Shown: piece after piece, positions 45,642 to 54,639 of the stretch | How positions within the stretch are numbered: the stretch's first letter is position 1 | Layout: each line of letters opens with the position of its first letter | NCBI RefSeq assembly: GCF_014773545.1 | Contig: NZ_SDDV01000003.1 | Coordinates: forward strand, 1 to 64,000 | Source of the DNA: Hydrogenophaga sp. | GTDB lineage: Bacteria > Pseudomonadota > Gammaproteobacteria > Burkholderiales > Burkholderiaceae_C | Reading direction: 5' to 3' | Length of the DNA stretch: 64,000 nt | The notes under the pieces: generated by a model | Told to the model about the DNA's origin: nothing | Databases searched by the model: none | What the model saw: the letters and a program-made list of their open reading frames with translations, nothing else | Position numbers and translations under genes: made by a program

Positions 45642-45810
45642 TTCGGACTCCTTCTTGGTGAACAGTAAGGTGTCCGTGAAATGGGGTCAACTCCAGCTTG
45701 GGCGCCCGACCGCGGTGCCGGTGCTCGCCATGGCATGGCTGCGCCTGGGGTTGGGTCATCTCGTTTCGCTTTCGATTTGCGCAACAAAGCCGTTCCACCG
45801 CAGCAGCCGT

Positions 45811-46584
45811 TCAGAACGCGGAAGCCGGCCCGCAGCCAGCCAGCAGCGCTTCGCGCACCGCTGTCAATTGCCGGCGCGAGACCGCCAGGCACTCATCGAC
45901 GCCGTCCAGGCGCACCACCCAGACCTCGCCAGACAGCGGGTCGTGCTGCTTTTCCAGTGCCCGCACGGCGCCCCGCGCCACCAGCGCGTTGCGGTGAATG
46001 CGCACAAACAGGTGCATGAAGCGCTGCTCCAGGTCGCTGAGCGCGCCGTCGAAAATATGCTCTTTCTCGACTGTGCGCACGGTGATGTATTTCAGTTCGG
46101 CCTTGAGGTAGACCACCTCGGACAGCGCCACCCGCAGGCTGCGCCCGCGCTCCTGAATCAACAAGCTCTCCAGGCCAGTGCCATTGCCCGCCAGTGCCGC
46201 CGCAGCGGCGCTGGCGCGCAGGCGCAGCACCTTTTGCAGCGCCTGCGCCAGCCGCTCACGCCGCACCGGCTTGGTCAGGTAATCGACCGCTTCCAGCTCA
46301 AAAGCCTGCACCGCGTAACCGGCATGGGCGGTGACGAACACCAGCGCCGGCGGCGCGGCGAGCTGGCGCAGCGCGCTCGCCAGCGCCACGCCGTCCACGC
46401 CCGGCATCTGCACGTCGAGCAGCACCAGATCACAGATGCCGCGCTGCACTTGCTCCATCGCCTGCACCGCGTTGGCCGCCTCGCCCACCACGTCAGCACG
46501 CGGCTCGGTGCACTCGCCCAGCAGCGAGCGCAAGCGCGAGCGGGCCAACGCTTCGTCATCCACGATCAAAACTCTCAGTGCCAT
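45811..46584 (-). CDS. algR: LytTR response regulator, AlgR-like
   Basis: 257 residues. The receiver domain is at 1-120, with acidic pair DDEALARSRL, phospho-acceptor Asp in LVLLDVQMPG, and Lys in YLTKPVRRERL. The LytTR DNA-binding domain is at ~150-245 (VALSEVVYLKAELKYITVRT, FVRIHRNALVARGAVRALE). It follows the sensor kinase gene by 31 bases. In pseudomonads and many betaproteobacteria, hemC follows algR; here an IS-bounded junction lies 120 bases beyond the stop. Confidence 0.9.
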   Translation of the reverse strand: MALRVLIVDDEALARSRLRSLLGECTEPRADVVGEAANAVQAMEQVQRGICDLVLLDVQMPGVDGVALASALRQLAAPPALVFVTAHAGYAVQAFELEAVDYLTKPVRRERLAQALQKVLRLRASAAAAALAGNGTGLESLLIQERGRSLRVALSEVVYLKAELKYITVRTVEKEHIFDGALSDLEQRFMHLFVRIHRNALVARGAVRALEKQHDPLSGEVWVVRLDGVDECLAVSRRQLTAVREALLAGCGPASAF

Positions 46585-46615
46585 TGCGCGCTCCGTTGCC
46601 AGACCCACTGACAGC

Positions 46616-47653
46616 TTATATCGGTATTTCGAGCCGAACCTGAAACACCCCGTTGACCAGCGCGCTCTGAAAGCGCCCCTGCACGTCGTGCAACAGGCGC
46701 AGACGCTGGCGCACATTTTCCAGCGCCAGCCCGTGACCGCGCCGCCCGCTGCCCGCCGGCACGGTGTTGGTGACCTTGATCACCACCACACCGGCGCGGC
46801 GCTGGGTGCTGATGCGCAGCACGGCACCGTTCGGGCTGGGCTCGACGCCGTGCTTGACGGCGTTTTCCACCAGCGGCTGCAGAATCAGCGGCGGCAACCT
46901 GGCCTGGGCGGCGTTCTCGTCCAGACTCCACTCGACTTTGAGGCGTTCGCCAAAACGCACCTGCTCGATCGCCAGGTAATGCTCGGCCAGCGCGAGTTCG
47001 CGCCACAGCGGCACCGCATCCTGGGTTTCGGCCAGGGCGTGACGAAACAACTCGCTGAGGTCTTCCAGCAAGCGCTCGGCCCGCTCCGGTTCCGCCCGCA
47101 CCAGCGCTATGGCGCTGTTGAGCGTGTTGAACAGAAAATGCGGCCGGATGCGCGCTTGCAGCTCGGCCAGCCGGGCGGTGGCGCCAGCCGGTGCGCGTGC
47201 CTTGGACCGCCACACCAAGGCCGCCACCAGCAGCGCCGCCAGCAACGCGCCGCTGGCGGCGCTGGCCAGCCAGGGTGCGGGCTGAATCAGCCCCATCCAG
47301 GCCAGCAGGGCGCAGCCGTAGAGAGCGGCGAGCGCGCCCAGCAGCACGCCGGCACCCCACTGCGCAGGCATGGGAAGGCGCGCGAGCCAGCGCCTGAGTG
47401 CGCACACCGCCAGCAGCCAGACCAGCACGGCGGGCAGCGCCGCGCCGGTGAACAAGGCCATTCGCCCCAGCCAGTCCCATGCGCCCATCGCCCCATACAG
47501 TGCGGCAACCGCCACCACCGCCTGCACGAACAGTACCGCCCGCAGCACCACGCCCGCCTGACAGGTGTCGAACACCAGCTCCGGCGCGCTCGCAGGAGCG
47601 CTGCGAGCATGCGACACGGTCTGGAAGGTCGATAAAATGCGCGAATCTTTCAT
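46616..47653 (-). CDS. algZ: Sensor histidine kinase, LytS/AlgZ (FimS) type
   Basis: 345 residues. Four or so hydrophobic segments lie in the first ~150 residues (VLRAVLFVQAVVAVAALYGAM, LFTGAALPAVLVWLLAVCAL, AALLVAALVW). The His_kinase domain follows with the phospho-acceptor motif RIRPHFLFNTLNSAIALVR and a HATPase block LPPLILQPLVENAVKHGVEP ... GHGLALENVRQRL. It pairs with the LytTR regulator next to it. It is divergent from argH, the arrangement also found in Pseudomonas. Confidence 0.9.
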   Translation of the reverse strand: MKDSRILSTFQTVSHARSAPASAPELVFDTCQAGVVLRAVLFVQAVVAVAALYGAMGAWDWLGRMALFTGAALPAVLVWLLAVCALRRWLARLPMPAQWGAGVLLGALAALYGCALLAWMGLIQPAPWLASAASGALLAALLVAALVWRSKARAPAGATARLAELQARIRPHFLFNTLNSAIALVRAEPERAERLLEDLSELFRHALAETQDAVPLWRELALAEHYLAIEQVRFGERLKVEWSLDENAAQARLPPLILQPLVENAVKHGVEPSPNGAVLRISTQRRAGVVVIKVTNTVPAGSGRRGHGLALENVRQRLRLLHDVQGRFQSALVNGVFQVRLEIPI

Positions 47654-47802
47654 GACTGCACCTGCTGGTCGATGATCGCCTTGCTCGGGCGCAGCCTTCT
47701 GGCGGCAAGCCCGGCGGCACAGAGCCGCGCCGCTTCAAACTCAGATTTCGGCACCCTGCCTCAGCATACAACCATCACCCCAGCGCGGATCAACACCACA
47801 CC

Positions 47803-49278
47803 ATGTCCAGCAACCAGTTCGAGCAAAAATCACAAGCCTGGTCAGCGCTGTTTTCAGAGCCGATGAGCGATCTGGTCAAGCGCTACACCGCCAGCGTCGC
47901 GTTTGACCAGCGCCTGTGGCGGGCCGACATCGCCGCCAGTCTGGCGCACGCCGACATGCTGGCCGCGCAAGGCATCATAGGCGCCGACGATTATGCGGCG
48001 ATTGAACGCGGCATGGCGCAGATCAGCACAGAAATCGAGTCGGCAGCGTTTGTCTGGCAACTCGACCTGGAAGACGTGCACCTCAACATCGAGGCGCGCC
48101 TGACGCAACTGGTGGGGCCGGCCGGCAAACGGCTGCACACCGGGCGCAGCCGCAACGATCAGGTGGCGACCGACCTGCGGCTGTGGCTGCGCAGCGAGAT
48201 CGACGCCATCACGCAACTGCTGCGCGAGCTGCAAAGCGCGCTGCTGGAGGTGGCGCAGCACCACACCGAGGTCATCCTGCCCGGCTTTACCCATTTGCAG
48301 GTGGCGCAGCCGGTCAGTTTTGCACACCACCTGCTGGCCTACGTGGAGATGTTCGCACGCGACGCCGAACGCCTGAGCGAGGTGCGCCGGCGCACCAACC
48401 AGTTGCCGCTGGGCAGCGCCGCGCTGGCCGGAACCACCTACTTGCTGGACCGCGAGCGCGTGGCGCGCCGCCTGGGCATGGTGGACGAACAAGGCCGCCC
48501 GCAACTGTGCCAAAACAGCCTGGACGCCGTCAGCGACCGCGACTTCGCCATCGAATTCTGCGCCGCCGCCAGCCTGTGCATGGTACACGTCAGCCGTTTG
48601 AGCGAAGAATTGATTTTGTGGATGAGCCAGAACTTCGACTTCATCAAAATTGCCGACCGCTTCACCACCGGCAGCTCCATCATGCCGCAGAAGAAAAACC
48701 CCGACGTGCCCGAACTCGCACGCGGCAAAACCGGGCGCGTGTTCGGTCACCTGATGGGCCTGCTCACGCTCATGAAAGCGCAGCCGCTGGCCTACAACAA
48801 GGACAACCAGGAAGACAAAGAGCCCTTGTTCGACACGGTGGACACGCTCAAGGACACCTTGCGTATCTTTGCCGAAATGATTGGCGGCCAGACCGACCCG
48901 GCCAGCGGTCAAAAGCAAGGTGGCATCACGGTCAACGCGCAGGCGATGCAAGACGCGGCCAGCAAAGGCTACGCCACCGCCACCGACCTGGCCGACTACC
49001 TGGTGAAAAAAGGCCTGCCGTTTCGCGACGCACATGAAACCGTGGCGCACGCCGTCAAGGCCGCCAGCGCGCACCGCTGCGACCTCTCGGAGCTGCCACT
49101 TGCGGTGTTGCAGGGTTTTGACGCCCGGATCGAAAAAGACGTCTACGATTGTCTGAGCCTGCGCGGCTCGCTGCATGCGCGCAACACCTTGGGCGGCACC
49201 GCGCCAGCGCAGGTGCGCGCACAGATCGAGCGCCACCGCAGCCGGCTCGCTGCAGCGGCGCATGTGGCCACCATTTGA
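47803..49278 (+). CDS. argH: Argininosuccinate lyase
   Basis: 491 residues with the fumarase/aspartase superfamily signature [12 protein letters not shown] near residue 290, and [19 protein letters not shown] and [20 protein letters not shown] before it. It splits argininosuccinate to arginine and fumarate, the last step of arginine synthesis. It is divergent from the algZ-like gene with a 149-base shared control region. The hemerythrin gene begins 46 bases downstream. Confidence 0.97.
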   Translation: MSSNQFEQKSQAWSALFSEPMSDLVKRYTASVAFDQRLWRADIAASLAHADMLAAQGIIGADDYAAIERGMAQISTEIESAAFVWQLDLEDVHLNIEARLTQLVGPAGKRLHTGRSRNDQVATDLRLWLRSEIDAITQLLRELQSALLEVAQHHTEVILPGFTHLQVAQPVSFAHHLLAYVEMFARDAERLSEVRRRTNQLPLGSAALAGTTYLLDRERVARRLGMVDEQGRPQLCQNSLDAVSDRDFAIEFCAAASLCMVHVSRLSEELILWMSQNFDFIKIADRFTTGSSIMPQKKNPDVPELARGKTGRVFGHLMGLLTLMKAQPLAYNKDNQEDKEPLFDTVDTLKDTLRIFAEMIGGQTDPASGQKQGGITVNAQAMQDAASKGYATATDLADYLVKKGLPFRDAHETVAHAVKAASAHRCDLSELPLAVLQGFDARIEKDVYDCLSLRGSLHARNTLGGTAPAQVRAQIERHRSRLAAAAHVATI

Positions 49279-49324
49279 CCTGCATCAAGCCCGAACTCCA
49301 TTAAAAACCCTAGCCTTCGAGCGC

Positions 49325-49831
49325 ATGAACTCTACCGCCACCCCAGAAACCCCGGCCACCGTGGCCCAACTCAACTGGTCCAGCGCCCTGTCGGTGGGCG
49401 ACGCCCGCATGGACGACACGCACCAGGAATTCGTCGAACAGCTCCAGCAACTTCTGGCCACGCCGCCCGAGCAGCAACTGCCGCTGTATCAGGCCTTCGT
49501 GGCGCACACGGTAGACCATTTCGCGCAAGAAGAACGCTGGATGCTGGCAACCGGTTTTGCGCCCGACAACTGTCACGCCGCGCACCACGCCACCATTTTG
49601 GAGACCATGCGCGCCGTCGTCAGTCACTTTGAAGAGGGTGACGCGCAAATCATCAACCGGCTGGCGCAGGCGCTGGCCGACTGGTTCCCGCAGCACGCCG
49701 CCAGCATGGACGCCGGACTGGCGCTGCACCTGCAGGAAGTGGGTTTTGACACCCGCAGCGAGACCCTGGCCGACCCGCAGAACGTGCGCCCGTCGTCAAT
49801 CTCGGGCTGCGGCAGCGTCAGTTGCAGTTGA
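49325..49831 (+). CDS. Bacteriohemerythrin-like protein
   Basis: 168 residues. The di-iron ligand pattern is visible: H in DDTHQEFVEQLQQL, H and E in AHTVDHFAQEERWM, HAAHHATIL, and a C-terminal HxxxxD-like region (FPQHAASMDAGLALHLQE). Hemerythrins bind O2 reversibly or sense it. The protein ends with a short Cys-containing tail (SGCGSVSCS), unusual for the family. Confidence 0.88.
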   Translation: MNSTATPETPATVAQLNWSSALSVGDARMDDTHQEFVEQLQQLLATPPEQQLPLYQAFVAHTVDHFAQEERWMLATGFAPDNCHAAHHATILETMRAVVSHFEEGDAQIINRLAQALADWFPQHAASMDAGLALHLQEVGFDTRSETLADPQNVRPSSISGCGSVSCS

Positions 49832-49899
49832 GCGGGCGCGGCGGCGCTGGCTGCACAACCCCGCGCCAGACTGTGGCCCGTCAAGCCGGCGCCAGTCCC

Positions 49900-51441
49900 A
49901 TGCCGCAAGACCTGCCGCCGCTGATCCGGGCCTTGCTCGATCCGGCACGCTACCCGCACCCGGTGGCACAGGTCGATCTGGTGCAAACCCACACCGCCTG
50001 GGTGCTGCTGGCGGGTGCTTGGGCCTACAAGATCAAAAAGCCGCTGCGCCTGTCGTTCCTGGACTTTGGCACGCTGGCGCAGCGCCGCGCCGCCTGCGCG
50101 GCCGAAATCCGCGTCAACCAGCGCTTTGCCACGCCTGATCCGGCCACGCACATTTACCTGCAGGTGCTGCCGATCTGCGGCACGTCCGAAGCACCGCTGT
50201 GGGGGGTGCCGGGCCGCGACGACGGCTGCGCGATCGAGTACGCGCTGCAAATGCGCCGCTTTGACGAAACCGGCCGGCTCGACCACCTGTGCGCCCGCGG
50301 CGAACTGAGCCCGGCGCACCTGAGCGCCCTGGCGCAGCGCATGGCGGCGCTGCAATCGGCCGCTGCCGTGGCCGCGCCCGACGGCCCCTGGGGCCAGCCA
50401 GACGACGGGCTGGCCTTTGCGCGCGACAACCTCGAGACCCTACGCGCCAGCCTGAGCGCGCCCGAGGCGGTCGGTCGCCTGCGCTGGCTGTCCGACTGGA
50501 GCGAGGCGCGCGCCGTGCAACTCGCGCCGCTGCTGCGCCAGCGGCTGCAAGCGGGCCGGGTGCGCGAAGGCCACGGCGACCTGCACCTGGCCAATCTGGT
50601 GCTGATCAATGGCCAGGTGCTGCCGTTCGACGCGATCGAATTCAACGACGCGCTGCGCTGGATAGACGTCGCCAGCGACATCGCCTTTGCCTGGATGGAC
50701 CTGCTCGATCACCGCCAACCCGGTCTGGCCAACTGGCTGCTGTGCGAGTGGCTGGACGCCAGCGGCGACGCCAGCGCCGCGCAGGTGCTGCCGTTCTTTG
50801 CCGTCTACCGCGCGCTGGTGCGCGCCAAGGTGGCAGCCCTGCGCAGCACGCAATGCGGTGCCGACGCGGCGGCGGCGCAGGCCCAGACCAGCGAGTACCT
50901 GGCGCTGGCGCAGCGCATTGCGCAACCCGCCCAGCCGCAACTGCTCATCACGCACGGGCTCTCGGGCAGCGGCAAGACCTGGGCGGCAACGCGCTGGCTG
51001 CTGACCGATCCGGCCGGACGCGCCATCCGCCTGCGCTCGGACGTCGAGCGCAAGCACCTCCACCGCCTGTCGGCACTGCAGAGCAGCGCCAGTGGCGTGG
51101 ACAGCGGCCTGTACAGCCCACAGCAACACCGCGCCACCTACGACCATTTGCTGCAACGCGCCCAGGCCCTGCTGGCCGAGGGCTGGACGGTACTGGTGGA
51201 CGCGGCTTTTTTGCGCCTGCACGAGCGCGCCGCTTTCGCCGCACTGGCACAGACGCTGCAGTGTCCGTTTCACATCATTGCCCCGGTGGCACCGCTGGCG
51301 CTGCTGCGCACGCGCATCGCGCAGCGCCAGGCCAGCGGCAACGACGCCTCCGAGGCCACGCTAGCGGTGCTGGAGCAACAGCTCGGCTGGATCGAGCCGC
51401 TCGACGCCAGCGAGCGGGCGCTGTGTTTGCCCTGCGCCTGA
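49900..51441 (+). CDS. Fusion of APH-like kinase and P-loop ATPase
   Basis: 513 residues from the ATG at 49900 (MPQDLPPLIR). The N-terminal half resembles aminoglycoside-phosphotransferase/kinase folds (WAYKIKKPLRLSFLDF, catalytic loop REGHGDLHLANLVLI, DAIEFNDALRWIDVASDIAF). The C-terminal third is a zeta-toxin/gluconate-kinase-like P-loop domain (LLITHGLSGSGKTWAATRWLL, then LRSDVERKHLH). This bifunctional family is widespread, but its substrate is unknown. An upstream ATG at 49822 would overlap the hemerythrin gene. Confidence 0.85.
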   Translation: MPQDLPPLIRALLDPARYPHPVAQVDLVQTHTAWVLLAGAWAYKIKKPLRLSFLDFGTLAQRRAACAAEIRVNQRFATPDPATHIYLQVLPICGTSEAPLWGVPGRDDGCAIEYALQMRRFDETGRLDHLCARGELSPAHLSALAQRMAALQSAAAVAAPDGPWGQPDDGLAFARDNLETLRASLSAPEAVGRLRWLSDWSEARAVQLAPLLRQRLQAGRVREGHGDLHLANLVLINGQVLPFDAIEFNDALRWIDVASDIAFAWMDLLDHRQPGLANWLLCEWLDASGDASAAQVLPFFAVYRALVRAKVAALRSTQCGADAAAAQAQTSEYLALAQRIAQPAQPQLLITHGLSGSGKTWAATRWLLTDPAGRAIRLRSDVERKHLHRLSALQSSASGVDSGLYSPQQHRATYDHLLQRAQALLAEGWTVLVDAAFLRLHERAAFAALAQTLQCPFHIIAPVAPLALLRTRIAQRQASGNDASEATLAVLEQQLGWIEPLDASERALCLPCA

Positions 51442-51503
51442 TGGGGCCGCTACCATAAGCGCCTGCCCGCCCTGAGCAGCGCACGCCCATCTAAAACCGC
51501 ATC

Positions 51504-52655
51504 ATGACCGCCATCACCTGCATCGAAGACCTGCGCCTGCTGGCCAAGAAGCGTGTGCCGCGCATGTTTTACGACTACGCCGACTCTGGCTCCTGGACCG
51601 AAACCACCTACCGCGCCAACCAGAGCGACTTCTCGCCCATCAAGCTGCGCCAGCGCGTGGCGGTGAACATGGAAAACCGCAGCACCGCCAGCCAAATGAT
51701 AGGGCAGGACGTGGCGATGCCGCTGGCGATTGCGCCGGTCGGCCTGACTGGCATGCAGCACGCCGACGGCGAAATTCTGGCCGCGCGCGCGGCCGAGCAA
51801 TTTGGCATACCGTTCACGCTCTCAACCATGAGCATCTGCTCGATCGAAGACATTGCCGCCCACACCAGCAAACCGTTCTGGTTTCAGCTCTACATGATGC
51901 GCGACCGCGACGCCATGGCGCGCATGATCGAGCGCGCGCGCGCCGCGCGTTGCAGCGCGCTGATGCTGACGCTGGATCTGCAAGTGATCGGCCAGCGCCA
52001 CAAAGACCTGAAAAACGGCCTGTCCGCGCCCCCCAGGCCCACCATCGGCAACCTGATCAACCTGCTCACCAAGCCGCGCTGGTGCCTGGGTATGCTGGGC
52101 ACGCGCAGACGCAGCTTTGGCAACCTGGTCGGCCACGTCAAGGCGGTCAGCGACATGAACTCGCTGGCCAGTTGGACCCACGAGCAGTTCGACCCCCGCC
52201 TGTCGTGGGCTGACGTGCAGTGGGTCAAAGAGCGCTGGGGCGGCAAGCTGATTCTCAAAGGCATCATGGACGTTGAAGACGCACGGCTGGCGGCGCACAG
52301 CGGGGCCGACGCGATCGTCGTCAGCAACCACGGCGGGCGCCAGCTCGACGGCGCGCCGTCGAGCATCGCAGCGCTGCCAGCCATCGTCGCCGCCGTCGGA
52401 GATCAGATCGAGGTCCACCTGGACGGCGGCATCCGAAGCGGACAAGACCTGCTCAAGGCACGCGCGCTCGGTGCGCGCGGCTGCTACATCGGCCGCGCCA
52501 TGGTCTACGGCCTGGGCGCCATGGGCTTGGCCGGCGTCAGCCGGGCGCTGCAAATCATCCACAAAGAACTCGACCTGACGATGGCTTTTTGCGGTCACAC
52601 GAAAATCGACCAGGTTGACAAAAACATACTCCTACCCGGCACTTTTCCCACTTGA
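51504..52655 (+). CDS. lldD: FMN-dependent alpha-hydroxy-acid dehydrogenase (L-lactate dehydrogenase type)
   Basis: 383 residues. Visible are YDYADSGSWTETTYRANQSDF, the FMN region MPLAIAPVGLTGM, the catalytic His in VVSNHGGRQLDGAPSS, DGGIRSGQDLLKARALGARGCYIGRAMVYGLGAMG. It oxidises L-lactate or a related 2-hydroxy acid and passes electrons to the respiratory chain, probably at the membrane. A small membrane protein gene starts six bases after the stop. Confidence 0.92.
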   Translation: MTAITCIEDLRLLAKKRVPRMFYDYADSGSWTETTYRANQSDFSPIKLRQRVAVNMENRSTASQMIGQDVAMPLAIAPVGLTGMQHADGEILAARAAEQFGIPFTLSTMSICSIEDIAAHTSKPFWFQLYMMRDRDAMARMIERARAARCSALMLTLDLQVIGQRHKDLKNGLSAPPRPTIGNLINLLTKPRWCLGMLGTRRRSFGNLVGHVKAVSDMNSLASWTHEQFDPRLSWADVQWVKERWGGKLILKGIMDVEDARLAAHSGADAIVVSNHGGRQLDGAPSSIAALPAIVAAVGDQIEVHLDGGIRSGQDLLKARALGARGCYIGRAMVYGLGAMGLAGVSRALQIIHKELDLTMAFCGHTKIDQVDKNILLPGTFPT

Positions 52656-52661
52656 AACCGT

Positions 52662-53183
52662 ATGACTTCTATTCAGCCCACCTCTGTCACCCCCGATCGC
52701 CGCGTCAGCTACTGGTGGCGTTTGTTAAGCGTTTTTCTGCTCATCGTCGTCCTGCTGGGCTGGGCTGCGGCCGCCAGCATGCACGAGCAGCTCAAGGCCC
52801 AGATCGGGCACCTGCAAGAGCGGCTGGTGCACGTGCCGCAGGTGCGCCACGTAGCGGTGCTGCTCGATGCGAAGCAACTGCCTGCCCTGCTGGTCACGAT
52901 GGATCCCAAGTCGGGCGTATTGCAGTTGCAGCGCCTCAACGCCGTTGCCGAAGGTCCGCAAGACAGCATGCAACTGTGGGCACTGAGAGACGGCCAGCCA
53001 CCGCGCTCGCTGGGCGTCATCACCAGCAAGCACAAAACCCTGCAACTGCCGGCGCAAGAAGCCGCGCTGGCGGGCGCCACACAACTGGCCATCAGCGTCG
53101 AAGACAAGGGCGGCGTGGCCGAGCAGCAAGGGCCGCGACTGCCCTATCTGTTCCAGGGCTGGTTGGTGCAAAAAGCGATTTGA
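52662..53183 (+). CDS. Membrane protein with RskA-like anti-sigma C-terminal domain
   Basis: 173 residues. A short cytoplasmic tail and one membrane helix (LLSVFLLIVVLLGWAAAAS) are followed by an extracytoplasmic domain with the RskA pattern SMQLWALRDGQPPRSLGVITS ... LAISVEDKGGVAEQQGPRLPYLFQGWLV. Normal anti-sigma-K proteins have ~100 cytoplasmic residues that bind the sigma factor; these are missing. It is coupled to lldD (six bases). It may be a stand-alone domain or a truncated anti-sigma. Confidence 0.72.
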   Translation: MTSIQPTSVTPDRRVSYWWRLLSVFLLIVVLLGWAAAASMHEQLKAQIGHLQERLVHVPQVRHVAVLLDAKQLPALLVTMDPKSGVLQLQRLNAVAEGPQDSMQLWALRDGQPPRSLGVITSKHKTLQLPAQEAALAGATQLAISVEDKGGVAEQQGPRLPYLFQGWLVQKAI

Positions 53184-53270
53184 GTCAGCCTCTCAGGCAA
53201 AGGCTGGCAGACGCGCGTGAACGATGCCATGCGGTAGTTGTCAAGCTATTTGTCGCCAAAAAGCACAAGC

Positions 53271-53666
53271 TCAATGCGTCTTTTTGAGCACATCCTCCTC
53301 GCTGGACTTGTCGGGATTGAGGTGAACGACATCTCGGCGTGACCAATCCCGTGTGTGCCTGGACCAGCGGTTCGGGTTGCGTCTTTGAGCGGCCTCATAG
53401 GCTTCATGGCGGGCCTGCAAAAGAGCTCCATCCAACAGCGCATGGCGTTGATCAGGTGTCACGAAACCAATGCCGCTGTGGCGGTGTTCTTGGTTGTACC
53501 AATCCACCAGCTTGCCCACCCAGCGCCGCGCCTGCAGCAGGCCCTCAAAAGGCTTCACCGGCAAATCGGGGCGGTACTTCAGCGTCCTGAACAAAGACTC
53601 CGAATACGGGTTGTCGTTACTCACACCCGGGCGGCTGCGCGACGTGGCCGTGCGCCATACAGACAC
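53271..53666 (-). pseudogene. IS3-type transposase, C-terminal fragment
   Basis: The frame reads RSRPGVSNDNPYSESLFRTLKYRPDLPVKPFEGLLQARRWVGKLVDWYNQEHRHSGIGFVTPDQRH, the last third of a DDE/rve integrase with the conserved SNDNPYSE and YNxxHRHSGI blocks. The catalytic Asp residues and OrfA are absent. The fragment lies between the lldD operon and a hydrolase gene and is not related in sequence to the intact IS at 44398. Confidence 0.88.
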
Positions 53667-53730
53667 CGCGCAGGCGCAGATACTCCGTTACCTGCGGGGA
53701 AATTGAGACTTCACAGGGCCGGATTTAGGT

Positions 53731-54519
53731 TCAGTGCATCGCTTGCACCAGCGCACGCTCATAGGCCGGATGCTGGCCGATGTCGTTGTGGTCGGCCCCC
53801 GGCACGACAACCAGACGCGCCACACCCGGCTGGAAACGGGCGGCCAGTTGTGCCGTGCGCTCGGGCCGGATCAGCGTGTCGCGTTCGGCGGCAATGAGCA
53901 CGGTGGGCGCGCCGATGCGCCCGGCCACGGCCGCCGAGTCAAAGCGCTCCCGGATCAGCCAGCGCACCGGCAACCAGGGGAAAAGCTCGACCGCCACGTT
54001 CTCGATGCTGTCAAAGGGGGTGACCAGCACCAGCCGGGCCACCGGCTGTTCGCTGGCCAGGCGGGCGGCCACACCGCTGCCCAGGCTGCGCCCGATCAGC
54101 TTGATCTCGGCGTGTTCGCGCCGCACGTGCTGGTACAGCGCGCGGGCGTCTGCGTGCAGGGCGGGCTCGCTGGGTTTGCCGGTGCTCTGCCCGAAGCCGC
54201 GGTAGTGCATCAGGTACAGCGCATGGTCGGGGAACAGCTGTGCCAGCCGCTGCAGGCTGCCCGACACATCATCGGCATTGCCGCCGAAATACAGGATCGC
54301 CGGCGCACCGGGCCGGGCCTGCACGCTGACCTGCAGCGATGCGCCCTGCACCGCCAGCGTGATCGATGCCACCGCCTGCCGGGCGGGCTGCGGGTGGTAC
54401 AGCAGCGCACCCTGCAGGGTGAACATGAAGACGCAGACCGCCAGGTACAGCAAGGCCAGCCCAGCAGCAGCTCTTGAAAGCATCCCGCTCAGAGCCCGGA
54501 GGATTCGCTGGGTTGCCAT
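53731..54519 (-). CDS. Alpha/beta hydrolase with N-terminal membrane anchor (BEM46/ABHD17-like)
   Basis: 262 residues. An N-terminal hydrophobic helix (AAAGLALLYLAVCVFMFTLQGALLY) is followed by the hydrolase core. PAILYFGGNADDVSGSLQ replaces the usual oxyanion region; MHYRGFGQSTGKPSE, nucleophile KLIGRSLGSGVAARLA, Asp in LIAAERDTLIRPE and His in VPGADHNDIGQHP follow. All three triad residues are present. The protein is probably anchored in the inner membrane. Its substrate is unknown. Confidence 0.85.
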   Translation of the reverse strand: MATQRILRALSGMLSRAAAGLALLYLAVCVFMFTLQGALLYHPQPARQAVASITLAVQGASLQVSVQARPGAPAILYFGGNADDVSGSLQRLAQLFPDHALYLMHYRGFGQSTGKPSEPALHADARALYQHVRREHAEIKLIGRSLGSGVAARLASEQPVARLVLVTPFDSIENVAVELFPWLPVRWLIRERFDSAAVAGRIGAPTVLIAAERDTLIRPERTAQLAARFQPGVARLVVVPGADHNDIGQHPAYERALVQAMH

Positions 54520-54602
54520 GGCGGTTTCACATCCCGAACCGGAGCGCGTGCCCCTCAGCAGCACACGCCGAAGAGCCGGCGACGCCGGTCCAAGGGCGTG
54601 CT

Positions 54603-54638
54603 CCCCCTGGGGGAAAGCCGCGCAGCGGCGCAGGGGGG
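54603..54638. repeat. Nested GC-rich hairpin after metY
   Basis: CCCCCT (54603) pairs with AGGGGG, and inside it GCCGC pairs with GCGGC. This CCCCCT...GCCGCGCAGCGGC...AGGGGG form is a repeat type commonly seen between genes in Comamonadaceae. It touches the metY stop and could act as a terminator on the minus strand. Confidence 0.6.
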
Positions 54639-54639
54639 A

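Larger units (their letters stand above)
44398..45690 (-). mobile_element. Complete IS3-family insertion sequence
   Basis: About 1.29 kb with orfA and orfB transposase frames on the minus strand. Terminal inverted repeats are visible: TTGCCCCGTTTTCACGGAC at the left end and, read inwards, TTGACCCCATTTCACGGAC at the right end. No target duplication is recognisable in the flanks (GGAC against CTCC), which suggests that the two flanks were not originally adjacent. Confidence 0.88.

Noticed and set aside
45691-45810. Possible second transposase N-terminus between the IS and algR
   Set aside because: The short frame (MTQPQAQPCHGEHRHRGRAP) has no clear family match, and 120 bases are too few to judge.
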